Source of the DNA: Planctomycetota bacterium
GTDB lineage: Bacteria > Planctomycetota > Phycisphaerae > UBA1845
Direction of reading: 5' to 3'
Length of the DNA: 64,000 bases
NCBI GenBank assembly: GCA_024280855.1
Contig: JAJRPG010000006.1
Location: 45,222 to 109,221, forward strand
The notes below the pieces were generated by a model. That model saw nothing but the letters and a program-made list of their open reading frames with translations. It was not told the DNA's origin and ran no database searches. Made by a program: the position numbers and the translations under genes. Shown piece after piece: positions 38,436 through 48,313 of the stretch (positions are counted from its first letter, which is position 1; every line of letters starts with the position of its first letter).

Positions 38436-38870
38436 TTGTGTATACGGATTTTTGAAGTGACGAATAATCCAAAATTTGCTTTTAACGAACGTCGCGAGCT
38501 GTTGCTCGCTAAGGGCCGTAGTTCGGTTCGGCCTCGCTGGTTCGCCGCGCTCGACGCGGTGTTGCACCCTGGTTCTCTGGATGTTTGCCCGGCGTACTCG
38601 GCTCCGGACACCATAAGTCGGGTGTCGCAGGGCGGTTTAGCGGCTGCGTTGCTCGTAGCTGATGATGAGTTCATCGACCCGTTGTCGCTACTGCGCATTA
38701 TTCGTTCTATAGATACGGCTTTGCCCTGTTGCCTGGTCACGACGGAAGCGACCAAGACCATGTTGCAAAGTGCTTTTTTACTTAACGCGATGAGTGTCGT
38801 GACGCACGCCGCTTCGGTGGACGAAATGACGCTCGTTTTACAGCGATTGATTACCCCGGGTTCTGGATAA
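38436..38870 (+). CDS. Receiver-like (pseudo-receiver) small protein of unknown function
   Basis: The 144-residue product starts at TTG with GGAGAG just upstream; GTG at 38457 is an alternative. From about residue 68 the alternation AALLVADDEFIDPLSLLRII, then CCLVTTEA, LLNAMSVVTHA and LQRLI follows the beta-alpha rhythm of a response-regulator receiver. The acidic and Lys pockets are not convincing, so it may be a non-phosphorylated pseudo-receiver. It lies about 100 bp upstream of the groES promoter, in the same direction. No function is known. Confidence 0.6.
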   Translation: MCIRIFEVTNNPKFAFNERRELLLAKGRSSVRPRWFAALDAVLHPGSLDVCPAYSAPDTISRVSQGGLAAALLVADDEFIDPLSLLRIIRSIDTALPCCLVTTEATKTMLQSAFLLNAMSVVTHAASVDEMTLVLQRLITPGSG

Positions 38871-38888
38871 ATAAAATAATGAGCAAGG

Positions 38889-38917
38889 CTGACAGTAGCT
38901 TTGCATTCAAGTATGAC
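38889..38917 (+). promoter_or_regulatory. Sigma-70-like promoter of groESL
   Basis: CTGACA (38889-38894), a 17-bp spacer and TATGAC (38912-38917), about 50 bp upstream of the groES start. No CIRCE element is visible. Confidence 0.6.
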
Positions 38918-38948
38918 CACACACAAGTGTGACCGCACAGGTGTGACA
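38912..38948 (+). promoter_or_regulatory. Three TRTGACM iterations overlapping the groES promoter
   Basis: TATGACC (38912), TGTGACC (38928) and TGTGACA (38942) are spaced 16 and 14 bp apart, between the -10 box and the groES ribosome site (AAAGGAG at 38951-38957). Possible binding sites for a heat-shock regulator. Confidence 0.4.
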
Positions 38949-38968
38949 ACAAAGGAGACTGGTAAATT

Positions 38969-39265
38969 ATGGCAAAGTTAAACATCAAACCACTAGGCGA
39001 CAAAGTCATCGTCCAGCGCGTCGAAGCCGACCAAACGACGGCCGGTGGCATCCTTCTTCCCGATAGCGCTAAGGAAAAACCAAAGCGCGGCATCATCCTC
39101 GCGGTGGGTAATGGCCGACTGCTCGATGACGGCACGCGAAGTGAGATGCAGGTCAAGAAAAACGACGAAGTACTTTTCACCAGCTATGCCGGTACCGAAA
39201 TCAAAGTTGACGGTAGTGAGTACATGATTATGGACGAGTCGGACATTCTCGGCGTTGTGAACTAA
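38969..39265 (+). CDS. groES: Co-chaperonin GroES
   Basis: Lid of the GroEL folding chamber. The 98 residues are typical: NIKPLGDKVIVQRVEADQTT at the start, the mobile loop TAGGILLPDSAKEKP, LAVGNGR, and GTEIKVDGSEYMIMDESDIL at the end. A strong AAAGGAG site lies about 11 nt upstream of ATG. groEL follows about 100 bp downstream, and the two share the promoter at 38889. Confidence 0.98.
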   Translation: MAKLNIKPLGDKVIVQRVEADQTTAGGILLPDSAKEKPKRGIILAVGNGRLLDDGTRSEMQVKKNDEVLFTSYAGTEIKVDGSEYMIMDESDILGVVN

Positions 39266-39363
39266 GCATTCTTAATTGTCCATAGGCGCCGGGTTGTAGC
39301 CCGCGCCGTTAGTCATAAACATTTTAGGCGACAGGCCTAACTTTCATACAGGAGATTGCCAGC

Positions 39364-41040
39364 ATGGCAGCTAAGCAGATTGCATACGATATGGAGGCCC
39401 GCGAGGCCATTCGCCGTGGCGTGAAACAATTAGCCAAGGCGGTTAAGTCTACCCTTGGTCCTTGTGGCCGAAACGTAGTCATCGAAAAATCTTTCGGTTC
39501 ACCCACCGTTACTAAAGATGGTGTCACCGTAGCCAAGGAAATCGAACTAGAGAACACCTACGAGAACATGGGCGCTCAGATGGTCAAAGAAGTCGCCTCC
39601 AAGACGTCCAACGTCGCGGGTGATGGTACGACCACAGCGACCGTTTACGCCGAAGCCATTTACGATGAAGGCCTAAAAAACATCGCAGCTGGTGCGGAGC
39701 CAATGGAACTCAAGCGCGGCATCGAAGCGGCAGTCACAGCTATGGTCGCCGAAATCGAAAACATGAGCGTACCCGTTAAGGGAACCGACCAAATCGCTCA
39801 GGTTGGTACATGCGCCGCGAATCAAAATGCTGAAATCGGCAAGCAAATTGCCAAGGCTATGGAAAAAGTCGGCAAAGACGGCGTGATTACCGTCGAAGAA
39901 GGCAAGACCATCGAAACAACCGTTGAACTCGTTGAAGGTATGCAGTTCGACAAGGGTTATCTCTCGCCACATTTCATCAATAAATTCGAGAATCTTTCCT
40001 GCGAATTGGATAAGCCATATATCCTTATCCACGAGAAGAAAATCTCATCCGTGAAGGACATGATTCCGATTCTAGAGAAAATTTCCCAGTCAGGTAGGCC
40101 GTTGCTTATCATCGCCGAAGACCTAGAAGGCGAAGCACTAGCGACCTTGGTCGTCAACAAGCTTCGTGGCACGCTGCAAATTTGTGCAGTGAAAGCTCCA
40201 GGCTTTGGTGATCGTCGCAAGGCTATGCTTGAAGACATCGCGGTTCTCACCGGTGGCACAGCGATCTTCGAAGATTTAGGTCGAACGATGGAAGGTGTTA
40301 CCCTAGCTGACCTTGGCTCAGCCAAGAAAGTTCGCATCGACAAAGATGCTACCACGATTATCGAAGGTGCAGGCAAGACGTCTGACATTAAGGGCCGTAT
40401 CGAAGCAATTCGTAGTGAAATCGAAAACACAACTAGTGACTACGATGTTGAAAAGCTTAACGAGCGATTGGCTAAGCTTTCTGGCGGCGTGGCTCAAATT
40501 AATGTTGGCGCTGCGACTGAAATCGAAATGAAAGAGAAGAAGGCTTTGGTCGAAGACGCCCTACACGCATGTCGGGCAGCTGTCGAAGAAGGCGTGCTTC
40601 CTGGTGGCGGCGTAGCTATCGTTCGAGCGGCTAACAACGTGCTTGACGCGGTCACGAAGAAAGTTCGCGGCGACCAAAAGACGGGCGTGGACATCGTTCG
40701 TCGCGCCATATCAGCACCACTCAAGCAGATTGCTGAAAATGGTGGGCTGGACGGAGCTATCGTGTTGCAAAAAATCAGCGAGAGCAAAGACAACAACTTT
40801 GGCTTTAACGCTTTGACGCACGAGTATGGCAACCTGATTAAAATGGGCGTGCTAGTACCGGCTAAGGTGGAGCGCGTAGCGTTGCAAAATGCCGCGTCAG
40901 TGTCATCAGTTCTTTTGACGACCGATTGCATCATTGGCGAAATGCCAAGCAAGGACGGCAAAGGCGCTGGCGGCGGAATGCCAGGTGGCGGCATGCCTCC
41001 AGGAATGGGCGGCATGGGTGGTATGGGCGGCATGATGTAA
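39364..41040 (+). CDS. groEL: Chaperonin GroEL
   Basis: The 558-residue Hsp60 subunit has the usual landmarks: [28 protein letters not shown] with the ATPase residues, [14 protein letters not shown], and the Gly-Met tail [17 protein letters not shown]. The tail is enriched in Gly, Met and Pro, as in chaperonins that fold cytosolic proteins. CATAGGAG-type spacing (ACAGGAG at about 39350) supports the ATG. It is followed by a strong terminator. Confidence 0.98.
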   Translation: MAAKQIAYDMEAREAIRRGVKQLAKAVKSTLGPCGRNVVIEKSFGSPTVTKDGVTVAKEIELENTYENMGAQMVKEVASKTSNVAGDGTTTATVYAEAIYDEGLKNIAAGAEPMELKRGIEAAVTAMVAEIENMSVPVKGTDQIAQVGTCAANQNAEIGKQIAKAMEKVGKDGVITVEEGKTIETTVELVEGMQFDKGYLSPHFINKFENLSCELDKPYILIHEKKISSVKDMIPILEKISQSGRPLLIIAEDLEGEALATLVVNKLRGTLQICAVKAPGFGDRRKAMLEDIAVLTGGTAIFEDLGRTMEGVTLADLGSAKKVRIDKDATTIIEGAGKTSDIKGRIEAIRSEIENTTSDYDVEKLNERLAKLSGGVAQINVGAATEIEMKEKKALVEDALHACRAAVEEGVLPGGGVAIVRAANNVLDAVTKKVRGDQKTGVDIVRRAISAPLKQIAENGGLDGAIVLQKISESKDNNFGFNALTHEYGNLIKMGVLVPAKVERVALQNAASVSSVLLTTDCIIGEMPSKDGKGAGGGMPGGGMPPGMGGMGGMGGMM

Positions 41041-41124
41041 GCTTCGCCCGCATCGGTTTACACCGATCAAAATAAACCGACTGGCGAAGGCTATGCCTCG
41101 GTCAGTCGGATAAGCATAGAGAAA

Positions 41125-41157
41125 CGCCCCGTCAGGAAACTGGCGGGGTGTTTTTTT
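41125..41157 (+). terminator. Rho-independent terminator of groESL
   Basis: An 11-bp stem CGCCCCGTCAG/CTGGCGGGGTG (with G-T pairs) around a GAAA tetraloop, followed directly by seven T. Confidence 0.92.
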
Positions 41158-41332
41158 AGTACATCAAAAAAGTAATTGTTAAGGCCTATTGTTTAATTCG
41201 CCTGCACGCTACTCGTGCCCTGTGGACCCAAAGTATACACCAAACTCCACAACCAATTGCGAGCCGAACCACTAATGGGGAAGCCAAGGTAAGTCCATAC
41301 GACACAAGCGACAGTGCCATTCCCCTATTGTT

Positions 41333-43945
41333 CTATTTTTTATCTTCGCGATTCCACGATTTATAAAGTTCTGTCAACCTGTCTGCTGCGATGTTGGTTC
41401 GCGCGTGGTCGGCACCAAAAAGTCGGCGCAGGGCTTTGTGAGATCGTACCAATAAAGGCTCGGCTTCTTCGTATCTCGCCAGTCCGGTCAAACAAGCACC
41501 AGACGCATTACGACAAATATGTATGAAGTAGTGATCCTCCGGAAACACCTTCACGGCTCGTTCCAGACATTGTTCGTACATTGTTAATGCCTCTTGAAAT
41601 CGTCCCTGATCGCGCCATATACCTGCGAGATTGTTCATGGCTATAAGAGTCGAAGGGTGATCTTCGCCCAAGGCATCGCGGCATAATTGCAACGACTTTT
41701 TGAAAAGACGACCGGCCTGTTCCATTTCGCCTAAATCGGAAAGTATCCCCGCGTAAGCGCCCAGCACTATAATAGACTTCGGATGGGACTCGCCGAGAAG
41801 GCTTCGCATGGTCTCATAGGCCTCCCGCAACAGCGGCATCGCATCCTGCAACTTGCCCTGGTCATGCAACACACGGGCTAGGTTATTCATAGAAACCAGC
41901 GTCATTTCGTGCCTCGTCCCAAATATCTGCCGCCGGGCGTCAAGCACTTCACCATAAATCGTAGCCGCTTCAGTAAGTTGTGACTGGCTTTGCAAAACAA
42001 CGGCTAAGTTGTTCTTGGCGGTGAGGACTTCAGGGTGTGTCGCGCCACGAAGATTGGTCTGAATGCGCACCAGCCTGCGTAGCAATCGCTCCGCCTCTTG
42101 CCATTGTCCAATTTGCTCCAGCAGCAAGGCTAAGTTGTTTGTGGCTGTCAATGTGTCAGGGTGTTCGTCGCCAAGCGTTTCCTGACAACGCTGTTGGGCT
42201 TCACGAAGAAGTACCTCCGCCTCGACGAATTGAGCATCCGCCTGCAGAAAACCGCCCAACATGCGCAGGGTCGAAAGCGTTTCACTATGATTATCCCCCA
42301 GAACTCGTCGTTGAGATTCCAGCACTTCTCGTGCGATTTCAATCGCGTCGGCCAGAGAGCCTTGATCGTAACGAATTAACGCCATGTTATGACGAATGAG
42401 CATGGACGTAATATCATCGGGTTCTAACGATCCCTTGGCCGCAGTCGCAGCTTGTTCGATGACGCGATTCGCCTCTGAAATGTCACCAGCATTGAGGTGG
42501 GCCATCGCTAAACGAGCCATCGTGTCGATCGTATCACGATGCGATAGCCCAAGCGACGTACGCCGTAGCTCATAACATTGTGTAAGCTCCTGAACGGATT
42601 CTTTGAACCGACCTAACCCATAAAAACTCGTACCCACCGTGTCCAATAGTGAGGCCTTGATCTCCGGATGGTCGTCGAACCGTGCCCCCAACTCACGATG
42701 GGCACGACTCAGCACATCAGCTACGGTGACTTGGTAACCATCCCGTTCTACGTCAACTGAACGAAGCATATCATGAAGAAAATCATTGATAGCCACCGTT
42801 TTTTCCGTCTCGATTTGAGTGTCCAGCAGGCGTTGTTGTGCCAATGTTTCGGCACTCGTAGCCCGGCTATAAAGCACGCCAAGTGTGACTGCGAGAATAA
42901 GTGTAAGAACAAGAAAAAAAGCAGAAATCGATGCGACCAACCGATATCGTCGTAGCTGTTTACTGACCACATACCATGTGCTGTCGCGCCGCGCCTCGAT
43001 TGGCTCGCCGGCAAGGTATCGCCGAATGTCGCGGGCCAACTCGCCAACGCTCTGATAACGCCGATCCGGTTCTTTGGATAAACATTTCAAAATGACCGTA
43101 TCAAGCTCAAGGTCAATCGCAGGATTTATCGAAGAGGGTCTGCAAGGGTCCGTGTTTACAATCCCGTCCAAAACCTCTCGCATCGTACCATGAACGTCGT
43201 AGGGAAATTCATCCGCAAGCAGGCCAAACAGGATCACGCCCAGCGAGTAGACATCAGAGTGAATGTTAACACGATCGACGGCCCCCTCTGCTTGTTCAGG
43301 GCTGGCCCACGCCAAGGAACCGATAAATTGCCCCTCCACATCTTTTGTCAGGCTCATGTGAACATTGGCAGGCGCATCGTTATTCGCCTTGGCTAATCCG
43401 AAGTCCAGCACGCGCGGCTCACCGGCTCCATCGACTCGAATGTTGCTGGGCTTAAGATCGCGATGAATGACGCCGTGCTGGTGGGCGAATTGAACCGCAT
43501 CACACGCCTTAATGAATAACTCGAGGATTTTCTTTTGTGAGCCTTTTTCTGAAGCCAACCTACAGTGTTCACGAACGTATTCGTCCAGTTCGAGTCCATC
43601 CACAAATTCCATGACAAAATAAAGTGAATCATTGTCAGTCAGCCCGCTGTCGTAAATACTGACGATGTTGGGATGGCGAAGACTAGCTACAATGTCAATC
43701 TCGCGTTCAAATCGACGCCGGCGGCTAGCGGAAGCAAAGTCTCCGCCGATCAACACTTTGATAGCCACCGCCCGCTTGGTCGACCGCTGTATGCCAGTAT
43801 AGACAATCCCTTGCCCACCTCGACACATCTCTTTCAAATCATCGTACCCATCGAGATTAAGCGGCGGCTTTTTTTCGCGGTCGCCAAGCTGCACTTCTTC
43901 CAGTAGCTTTTCTGGATCGCTGTACCATTGTGTGTTTGCGGTCAT
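41333..43945 (-). CDS. Membrane Ser/Thr protein kinase with TPR (kinesin-light-chain-like) sensor region
   Basis: Hanks-type kinase of 870 residues. The kinase domain (about 33-305) has a Gly loop RGGQGIVY, Lys in VAIKVL, HRDLKPSN (about 156), DFGLA (about 180) and the SPEQ-type activation segment. One TM helix follows (about 333-358). From about residue 430 to the end there are some ten tetratricopeptide repeats of the 42-residue TPR_10/12 type (DHPETLTATNNLALLL-like). The ECF sigma gene lies 18 bp upstream in the same direction. Such pairs are common in Planctomycetota, where the kinase is thought to control its sigma partner. Confidence 0.93.
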   Translation of the reverse strand: MTANTQWYSDPEKLLEEVQLGDREKKPPLNLDGYDDLKEMCRGGQGIVYTGIQRSTKRAVAIKVLIGGDFASASRRRRFEREIDIVASLRHPNIVSIYDSGLTDNDSLYFVMEFVDGLELDEYVREHCRLASEKGSQKKILELFIKACDAVQFAHQHGVIHRDLKPSNIRVDGAGEPRVLDFGLAKANNDAPANVHMSLTKDVEGQFIGSLAWASPEQAEGAVDRVNIHSDVYSLGVILFGLLADEFPYDVHGTMREVLDGIVNTDPCRPSSINPAIDLELDTVILKCLSKEPDRRYQSVGELARDIRRYLAGEPIEARRDSTWYVVSKQLRRYRLVASISAFFLVLTLILAVTLGVLYSRATSAETLAQQRLLDTQIETEKTVAINDFLHDMLRSVDVERDGYQVTVADVLSRAHRELGARFDDHPEIKASLLDTVGTSFYGLGRFKESVQELTQCYELRRTSLGLSHRDTIDTMARLAMAHLNAGDISEANRVIEQAATAAKGSLEPDDITSMLIRHNMALIRYDQGSLADAIEIAREVLESQRRVLGDNHSETLSTLRMLGGFLQADAQFVEAEVLLREAQQRCQETLGDEHPDTLTATNNLALLLEQIGQWQEAERLLRRLVRIQTNLRGATHPEVLTAKNNLAVVLQSQSQLTEAATIYGEVLDARRQIFGTRHEMTLVSMNNLARVLHDQGKLQDAMPLLREAYETMRSLLGESHPKSIIVLGAYAGILSDLGEMEQAGRLFKKSLQLCRDALGEDHPSTLIAMNNLAGIWRDQGRFQEALTMYEQCLERAVKVFPEDHYFIHICRNASGACLTGLARYEEAEPLLVRSHKALRRLFGADHARTNIAADRLTELYKSWNREDKK

Positions 43946-43963
43946 GGCTAAATCCGCTGGATG

Positions 43964-44554
43964 CTAACCTTCTTCTCGTGTTTGAATCTCTATTAACTCT
44001 CCAAGCCGTCGGAGTATGCGCGACTTAGCCTTGTACACCTGATCGACATTCATGCCCAAGACATCAGCCGTTTCTTGCGCACCGCAGGCTTCGATAGCAT
44101 ATCGCTGATAAGCGTCACGATCTGCTTGATTAAATTCCACCAAGATCGTCTCCATCGCTTGGGCAATATGGTATTGTCGCCACTCGACCTCCCACATCAT
44201 CTCGGCCTCTTCGTCTACGCCCGCATTAGCCGACGCAGCCTCAATGTCTTCTAGTTGCACATCGCGACGTTTCTGAAATGTTTTTTTGTAAATAGCCCGT
44301 ATCACTAAAGTTTTGAGATATCCTCGAAATTTGCCCTTGCCAGGATCGTAGCGAAAACCAGGCATCGACTTGGTCAATGTCATGAGGACGTCCTGCATGA
44401 TGTCATCGGCGTCGCAGCCATGTGCACCTCGACGACGCACAAAACCGCGGATCAGGTCTCCATAACGCAGACAAAATTCGCGCCAGGCGTCAGCATCCCC
44501 CGGCATAGATACCCGAGCCAGCAGCGAAGCATGTGTTGTTATCCGATGAGGCAT
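43964..44554 (-). CDS. ECF-type RNA polymerase sigma factor
   Basis: I chose the ATG at 44554 because the family in Planctomycetota starts MxxxxTTxxSLLxRV (here MPHRITTHASLLARV). The frame is open to 44587. Region 2 has ADDIMQDVLMTL and FRYDPGKGKFRGYLKTLVIR. Region 4 is the HTH with ETADVLGMNVDQVYKAKSRI. There is no anti-sigma gene. The adjacent kinase is the likely partner, pointing to phosphorylation-dependent control. The product is about 196 residues. Confidence 0.92.
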   Translation of the reverse strand: MPHRITTHASLLARVSMPGDADAWREFCLRYGDLIRGFVRRRGAHGCDADDIMQDVLMTLTKSMPGFRYDPGKGKFRGYLKTLVIRAIYKKTFQKRRDVQLEDIEAASANAGVDEEAEMMWEVEWRQYHIAQAMETILVEFNQADRDAYQRYAIEACGAQETADVLGMNVDQVYKAKSRILRRLGELIEIQTREEG

Positions 44555-44778
44555 CAATCCATTATAGCAGCATTCAGAAAGAACCAAACGGGAACGCCAA
44601 AAACTTGACTAACAGGCCGGAAATTATGCCTTTATCGGCATTTTACAAAACTATTCGTTTTTCTTTTCAGAATAACGAGGCACTCATGCAAGGGTTGAAT
44701 GAGGACCACATCGTACATGCGTGCGATTTTATGAACATGATAGTGAACAGTATGCCTTGAGGCGAAATGGAGTTTCAA

Positions 44779-46437
44779 ATGAATGAGAGAAATCGAAATT
44801 TACTTCGGAGATCATCGGAAAAATTGAAGAGTAGTAAGCTATTGTTATTGGGGTTAATGGTATCGCTTCCTTCCTGCAATATGAATACGAACCCGCAGGG
44901 TAGGGATGCCCCCGGTGGGGCGAACTCCGTTCGTTTTGACGGCCTGCCAGATGCCAGCGCCTCTAACAGTTTTGTAGAAAATTTCTCCTTAAAAACGAGA
45001 TGGCAGAAGCAAAACCTTACGTATTTTATCGCCAACTTTACAAATGACCTCAGCGAGCAGGCCCAACGAAGCATTGTCGAACAATCCTACGCAACCTGGG
45101 CAGCCGTAACGCCACTAACTTTTACAGAAGTAAGCTCTGCGGGCGAAGCAGACTTGCTAATCGGATTTGGAACAGGCGGCCACTGCGAACTTTATGAGAT
45201 CACGGGGACGTCATGCCCATCTGCAGAAGGACAAGGAGGCGAATTCGATGGTCCGAGTGGCGTGCTCGCTCATTGCTATTTCCCGCCAGGTAGTGGCGGA
45301 CCGAACGCCGGTGATTGCCATTTTGACGACGGCGAGCTTTGGGCAGAAAGTGATGCCGGAAGTAACCAGATTCGGTTAATCGAAACCGCTATCCACGAAA
45401 TAGGCCATGGCTTGGGATTGGGACACAGCGAAGACACAAACGCCATCATGTTCCCAAGCTACGACACTTCATTCACTAAAATTCAACTCGGACAGGATGA
45501 TATTAACGGCATCCAACAGCTCTACGGGGCTGGAGATGGCGGCGTTATGCCCGCAGCGCCGCCGAGACCAGATGCTCCGAACCCAGGCGACGTACCAACG
45601 GGCGCAGGCGACCCCGGTACAAACGACTCCGACGGTGATGGCCTTGAAGACGGGTTGGAATTATTCGCTATTGGCACCGACCCCAACAACCCTGACACAG
45701 ATGGCGATGGACTTACCGACTTTGAAGTAGTCTTTGGATTAAACCCGCTAAATCCCGATACCGACGGTGACGGCGTGAATGATGGCGACGAAGTAAACGC
45801 CGGCACAGACCCGCTTACGCCAAATTTCGACGGAGGTGGAGGCGGCGGAATTGCAGGTATATTCTCTGGCCAGGACAGTGAGGGTTCCGCGCTGGCATTT
45901 GAAATTCTCAGCGACGGAAAAGCTGTCGGTTCACTAAGCATTCAGCAGTTCGGATTTGCTACTGAAGTAGACCTTTTCGGAGGCATTGACGCCAATGGTC
46001 AGCTATTACTCGTTTCATACGATTACTTTTTCGTTTTCAGCGGAACCGTATCAGCAGGTAGCGCATCCGGACAAGTCGAAACGCAAGGTGGGTTCGTTGG
46101 TAATTGGTCCGCTTCCGCAGGCAATGACGGAGGTGGTGGTGATGGCGGCAGTGGAGGCGGTGGCCAAGGTGGTGGTGGCGGAACCATCAACGGGGGTTGC
46201 GACGATACATGCCAATTTGCATTCGATAGCGAATGCGACGACGGTCGTCAGGGAGCCATATCGGGAGCCTGTGCGCCAGGTTCCGATTGCAGCGACTGTG
46301 GCCCTGCCGGTTTTTCAGTTCGCTCTCGCTTAATACAAAGCACGGGGAGAGCCGACGCCGACGCCTACCAACCATCGCCGAACCAAAAACAAGGACTGAC
46401 AAGCCCGGTCCACTACCGTGTTGACTGGAAAAAATAA
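44779..46437 (+). CDS. Matrixin-like metalloprotease lipoprotein with TSP3-type repeats
   Basis: I chose the ATG at 44779 because GGAG lies 6 nt upstream; another in-frame ATG at 44767 does not have this. The signal ends in a lipobox (SLPSC), so the mature protein is probably lipid-anchored outside the cytoplasm. The matrixin domain has the zinc motif [14 protein letters not shown] (from about residue 206) and a later MFPSYD Met-turn. Then come Ca-binding TSP3-like repeats ([33 protein letters not shown]), a beta-rich domain, a Gly-rich linker and a Cys-rich end. Predicted secreted endopeptidase, substrate unknown. Confidence 0.88.
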   Translation: MNERNRNLLRRSSEKLKSSKLLLLGLMVSLPSCNMNTNPQGRDAPGGANSVRFDGLPDASASNSFVENFSLKTRWQKQNLTYFIANFTNDLSEQAQRSIVEQSYATWAAVTPLTFTEVSSAGEADLLIGFGTGGHCELYEITGTSCPSAEGQGGEFDGPSGVLAHCYFPPGSGGPNAGDCHFDDGELWAESDAGSNQIRLIETAIHEIGHGLGLGHSEDTNAIMFPSYDTSFTKIQLGQDDINGIQQLYGAGDGGVMPAAPPRPDAPNPGDVPTGAGDPGTNDSDGDGLEDGLELFAIGTDPNNPDTDGDGLTDFEVVFGLNPLNPDTDGDGVNDGDEVNAGTDPLTPNFDGGGGGGIAGIFSGQDSEGSALAFEILSDGKAVGSLSIQQFGFATEVDLFGGIDANGQLLLVSYDYFFVFSGTVSAGSASGQVETQGGFVGNWSASAGNDGGGGDGGSGGGGQGGGGGTINGGCDDTCQFAFDSECDDGRQGAISGACAPGSDCSDCGPAGFSVRSRLIQSTGRADADAYQPSPNQKQGLTSPVHYRVDWKK

Positions 46438-46613
46438 TCAGAAAGTTCACAACCGATGACACGGCAATGCGCCATGTACATCATGTCACCAGATGACCCC
46501 GTGTCCATCGTAAGAACGGACAGCGATAGCTTAAATAGTTATTGCAGATGGCGCGGGGGGACAATAGAGGGCAGTGCCATTCGTGACTGTGGGGCTGTTC
46601 ATTCGGCGCCCCC

Positions 46614-47102
46614 TCACTTCTTCGGGGCAGGCACATGCTGATCGATGAGGATCGGGTTCCCGTCGGGATCGAGCAGCATCAGGCTCGCAGGCCCGGTACT
46701 CGACTCATCGGCTTTGGTCGCGAGCGTGAGCCCCTTGCTCACCAGCGTCCGCTGAATTTCGCGCACGTCGTCGAAGTCGGGGAGCGTTTCATTGGAGCGA
46801 TCCCAGCCGGGGTTGAAGGTCAACATGTTCTTCTCAAACATCCCCTGGAAGAGGCCGATGGTGGTAGTCTCGTTCTGGAGGACCAACCACTTCTGAGCCT
46901 GGTCGCCGCCAGACACCTTGAAACCGAGCTTCTCGTAAAACGCGCGGGAGACGGCTATGTCCTTGACGGTCAGACTGACGGAAAATTTTCCTAACCTCAA
47001 TTGTGCATCTCCTTTTTTATCACTGACGCCAGCCTTCGCGGCATACATCGACGCAGTGCCACCGAGAAAACATAGAACTACGCATAGGGCCCTTCGTGTC
47101 AT
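46614..47102 (-). CDS. Exported VOC (glyoxalase/bleomycin-resistance-like) protein
   Basis: I chose the ATG at 47102 because GGAGA precedes it and it opens a signal peptide (MTRRALCVVLCFLGGTASMYA). The mature part is a single VOC fold: FSVSLTVKDIAVSRAFYEKL, then WLVLQNETTTIGLFQG and ASLMLLDPDGNPILIDQHV. VOC enzymes are usually cytoplasmic, so the signal peptide is notable. The DNA looks more GC-rich than its neighbours, which may indicate transfer. Metal ligands and substrate cannot be assigned. Confidence 0.82.
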   Translation of the reverse strand: MTRRALCVVLCFLGGTASMYAAKAGVSDKKGDAQLRLGKFSVSLTVKDIAVSRAFYEKLGFKVSGGDQAQKWLVLQNETTTIGLFQGMFEKNMLTFNPGWDRSNETLPDFDDVREIQRTLVSKGLTLATKADESSTGPASLMLLDPDGNPILIDQHVPAPKK

Positions 47103-47485
47103 CGGTATCTCCAGGTTTGCGTACATTTCGCTTAACAGGTCACGATATGGTCGGACATTATACGGGCTAGGGCGGTCTTGTCATACTTTGCGAATTATCG
47201 AAAAGGATAAAGGGGGACGGAACAATAGGCACATGGGCAAATAGGGGACACGTGACTGTCCCGAATGGCGGTATCGACTTTCACATCCGAGCGTACGTCG
47301 ACACGACTCATTTTTTGATCCGATTTTTATTGTCGTTGGCGCCTGCAAAAATTGGCAGTCGTAGATATGAAACAACGGTGAAAAAATAGGACGCGCCTTC
47401 CGCTCGCCATCTAACAAAATTTTAGACATGCGGTAATTTTAGACATTCGTAGTCGGCAGGCAATCCCGATGTACATCGGAATGCC
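47103..47485. other. Intergenic region between VOC and DUF488 genes
   Basis: No gene is supported. It holds the start of dispersed repeat copy 3 near its right end. Two small open frames (one per strand) lack ribosome sites and family resemblance. Confidence 0.4.
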
Positions 47486-47493
47486 CTACCCGG
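47453..47493 (+). repeat. Dispersed palindromic repeat, copy 3
   Basis: CGGCAGGCAATCCCGATG then TACATCGGAATGCCCTACCC; same orientation as copy 2. Its CTA at 47486-47488 supplies the stop codon of the minus-strand DUF488 gene. Confidence 0.7.
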
Positions 47494-47827
47494 CCAGATA
47501 CTCCTTCAGCGCTATAGCATTATTCCTTTCCTCGTCCTTGGCGGCGAAGAGCAGTGTTACTTTCGAACGAGAAGCTTCATCCAAAATGGACTGAATATCC
47601 GCGTTGTCGGTTAGTTCTTCAAAGTAACGCTGTTGGAATTCATCCCATTTCTCAGGCTCATGATTAAACCATCGACGCAGTTCACGGGAGGGCGCGACAT
47701 CACGGAGCCAATGATCGACCCCGGCCTTGTCTTTAGACATGCCGCGAGGCCAAAGTCTATCGACGAGAATCCTCACGCCGTCATCCTCAGTGGCTGCCGC
47801 ATAAATTCGTTTAACGTTTATTTGCAT
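47486..47827 (-). CDS. DUF488 family protein
   Basis: The 113-residue product has the DUF488 signature: VKRIYAAATEDDGVRILVDR, then LWPRGMSKDKAGVDHWLRDV, FNHEPEKWDEFQQRY and VTLLFAAKDEERNNAIALKEY. The function is unknown; the family is widespread in bacteria. I chose the ATG at 47827; TTG at 47833 is the alternative. The stop codon lies inside dispersed repeat copy 3, so the repeat may have trimmed the original C-terminus, although the remaining length is normal for the family. Confidence 0.9.
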   Translation of the reverse strand: MQINVKRIYAAATEDDGVRILVDRLWPRGMSKDKAGVDHWLRDVAPSRELRRWFNHEPEKWDEFQQRYFEELTDNADIQSILDEASRSKVTLLFAAKDEERNNAIALKEYLAG

Positions 47828-47833
47828 CGTCAA

Positions 47834-48313
47834 CTAGGCTTTCAAAAAAACTAATAGATCCGCTAGGGCAGGCATGTGAGTGATTGTTTTCCGTAGACGG
47901 CGGCAATCCCGATGCGCGTCGGGATGCCCCGCTCCATCGTAGCATAGGCTACCCCACCAACGCGATAACCAATTGAGCCGTGAAAACATAATATCGCCGA
48001 CAACACGTTAAGGTTATCAGACGCACTTGCCTAGTCAATTTCTTATTTCTGCTATTCAAGACCGCGAAAACCTTCCGTCTGTGTTAGACGTCACAGTTCC
48101 ATTTACTGGGCCCAATCTATGACAGTAAGCCCGCCAAACAGCGTTAGTCCTGACCACCCTCCATGTAAGCCGTCCGATAGTTAAATTACTTAATGTCACA
48201 GGAAATTCAGAAGTATCCCCCTCTCAGAAAGTTTCCGATGGAAGTGTTAAGGCTTGGATAGTGCCAAGCGAATGCCCCTGCTTTGGGTAATGCATTAGGA
48301 ATAGTTGATAGGT
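47834..48313. other. Intergenic region upstream of the HD-GYP regulator gene
   Basis: No gene is visible. It contains dispersed repeat copy 4 (47895-47935). CGATAACCAATT at about 47962 resembles CGATAACCAATC next to copy 1 at about 25235, which hints that the repeat unit is longer than the core. Confidence 0.4.
47895..47935 (+). repeat. Dispersed palindromic repeat, copy 4
   Basis: GACGGCGGCAATCCCGATGC then GCGTCGGGATGCCCC; the stem is conserved by paired changes (ATCCCGATGCGCGTCGGGAT). Confidence 0.65.

Noticed and set aside
38870-38968. CIRCE element upstream of groES
   Set aside because: No TTAGCACTC-N9-GAGTGCTAA-like inverted repeat is present.
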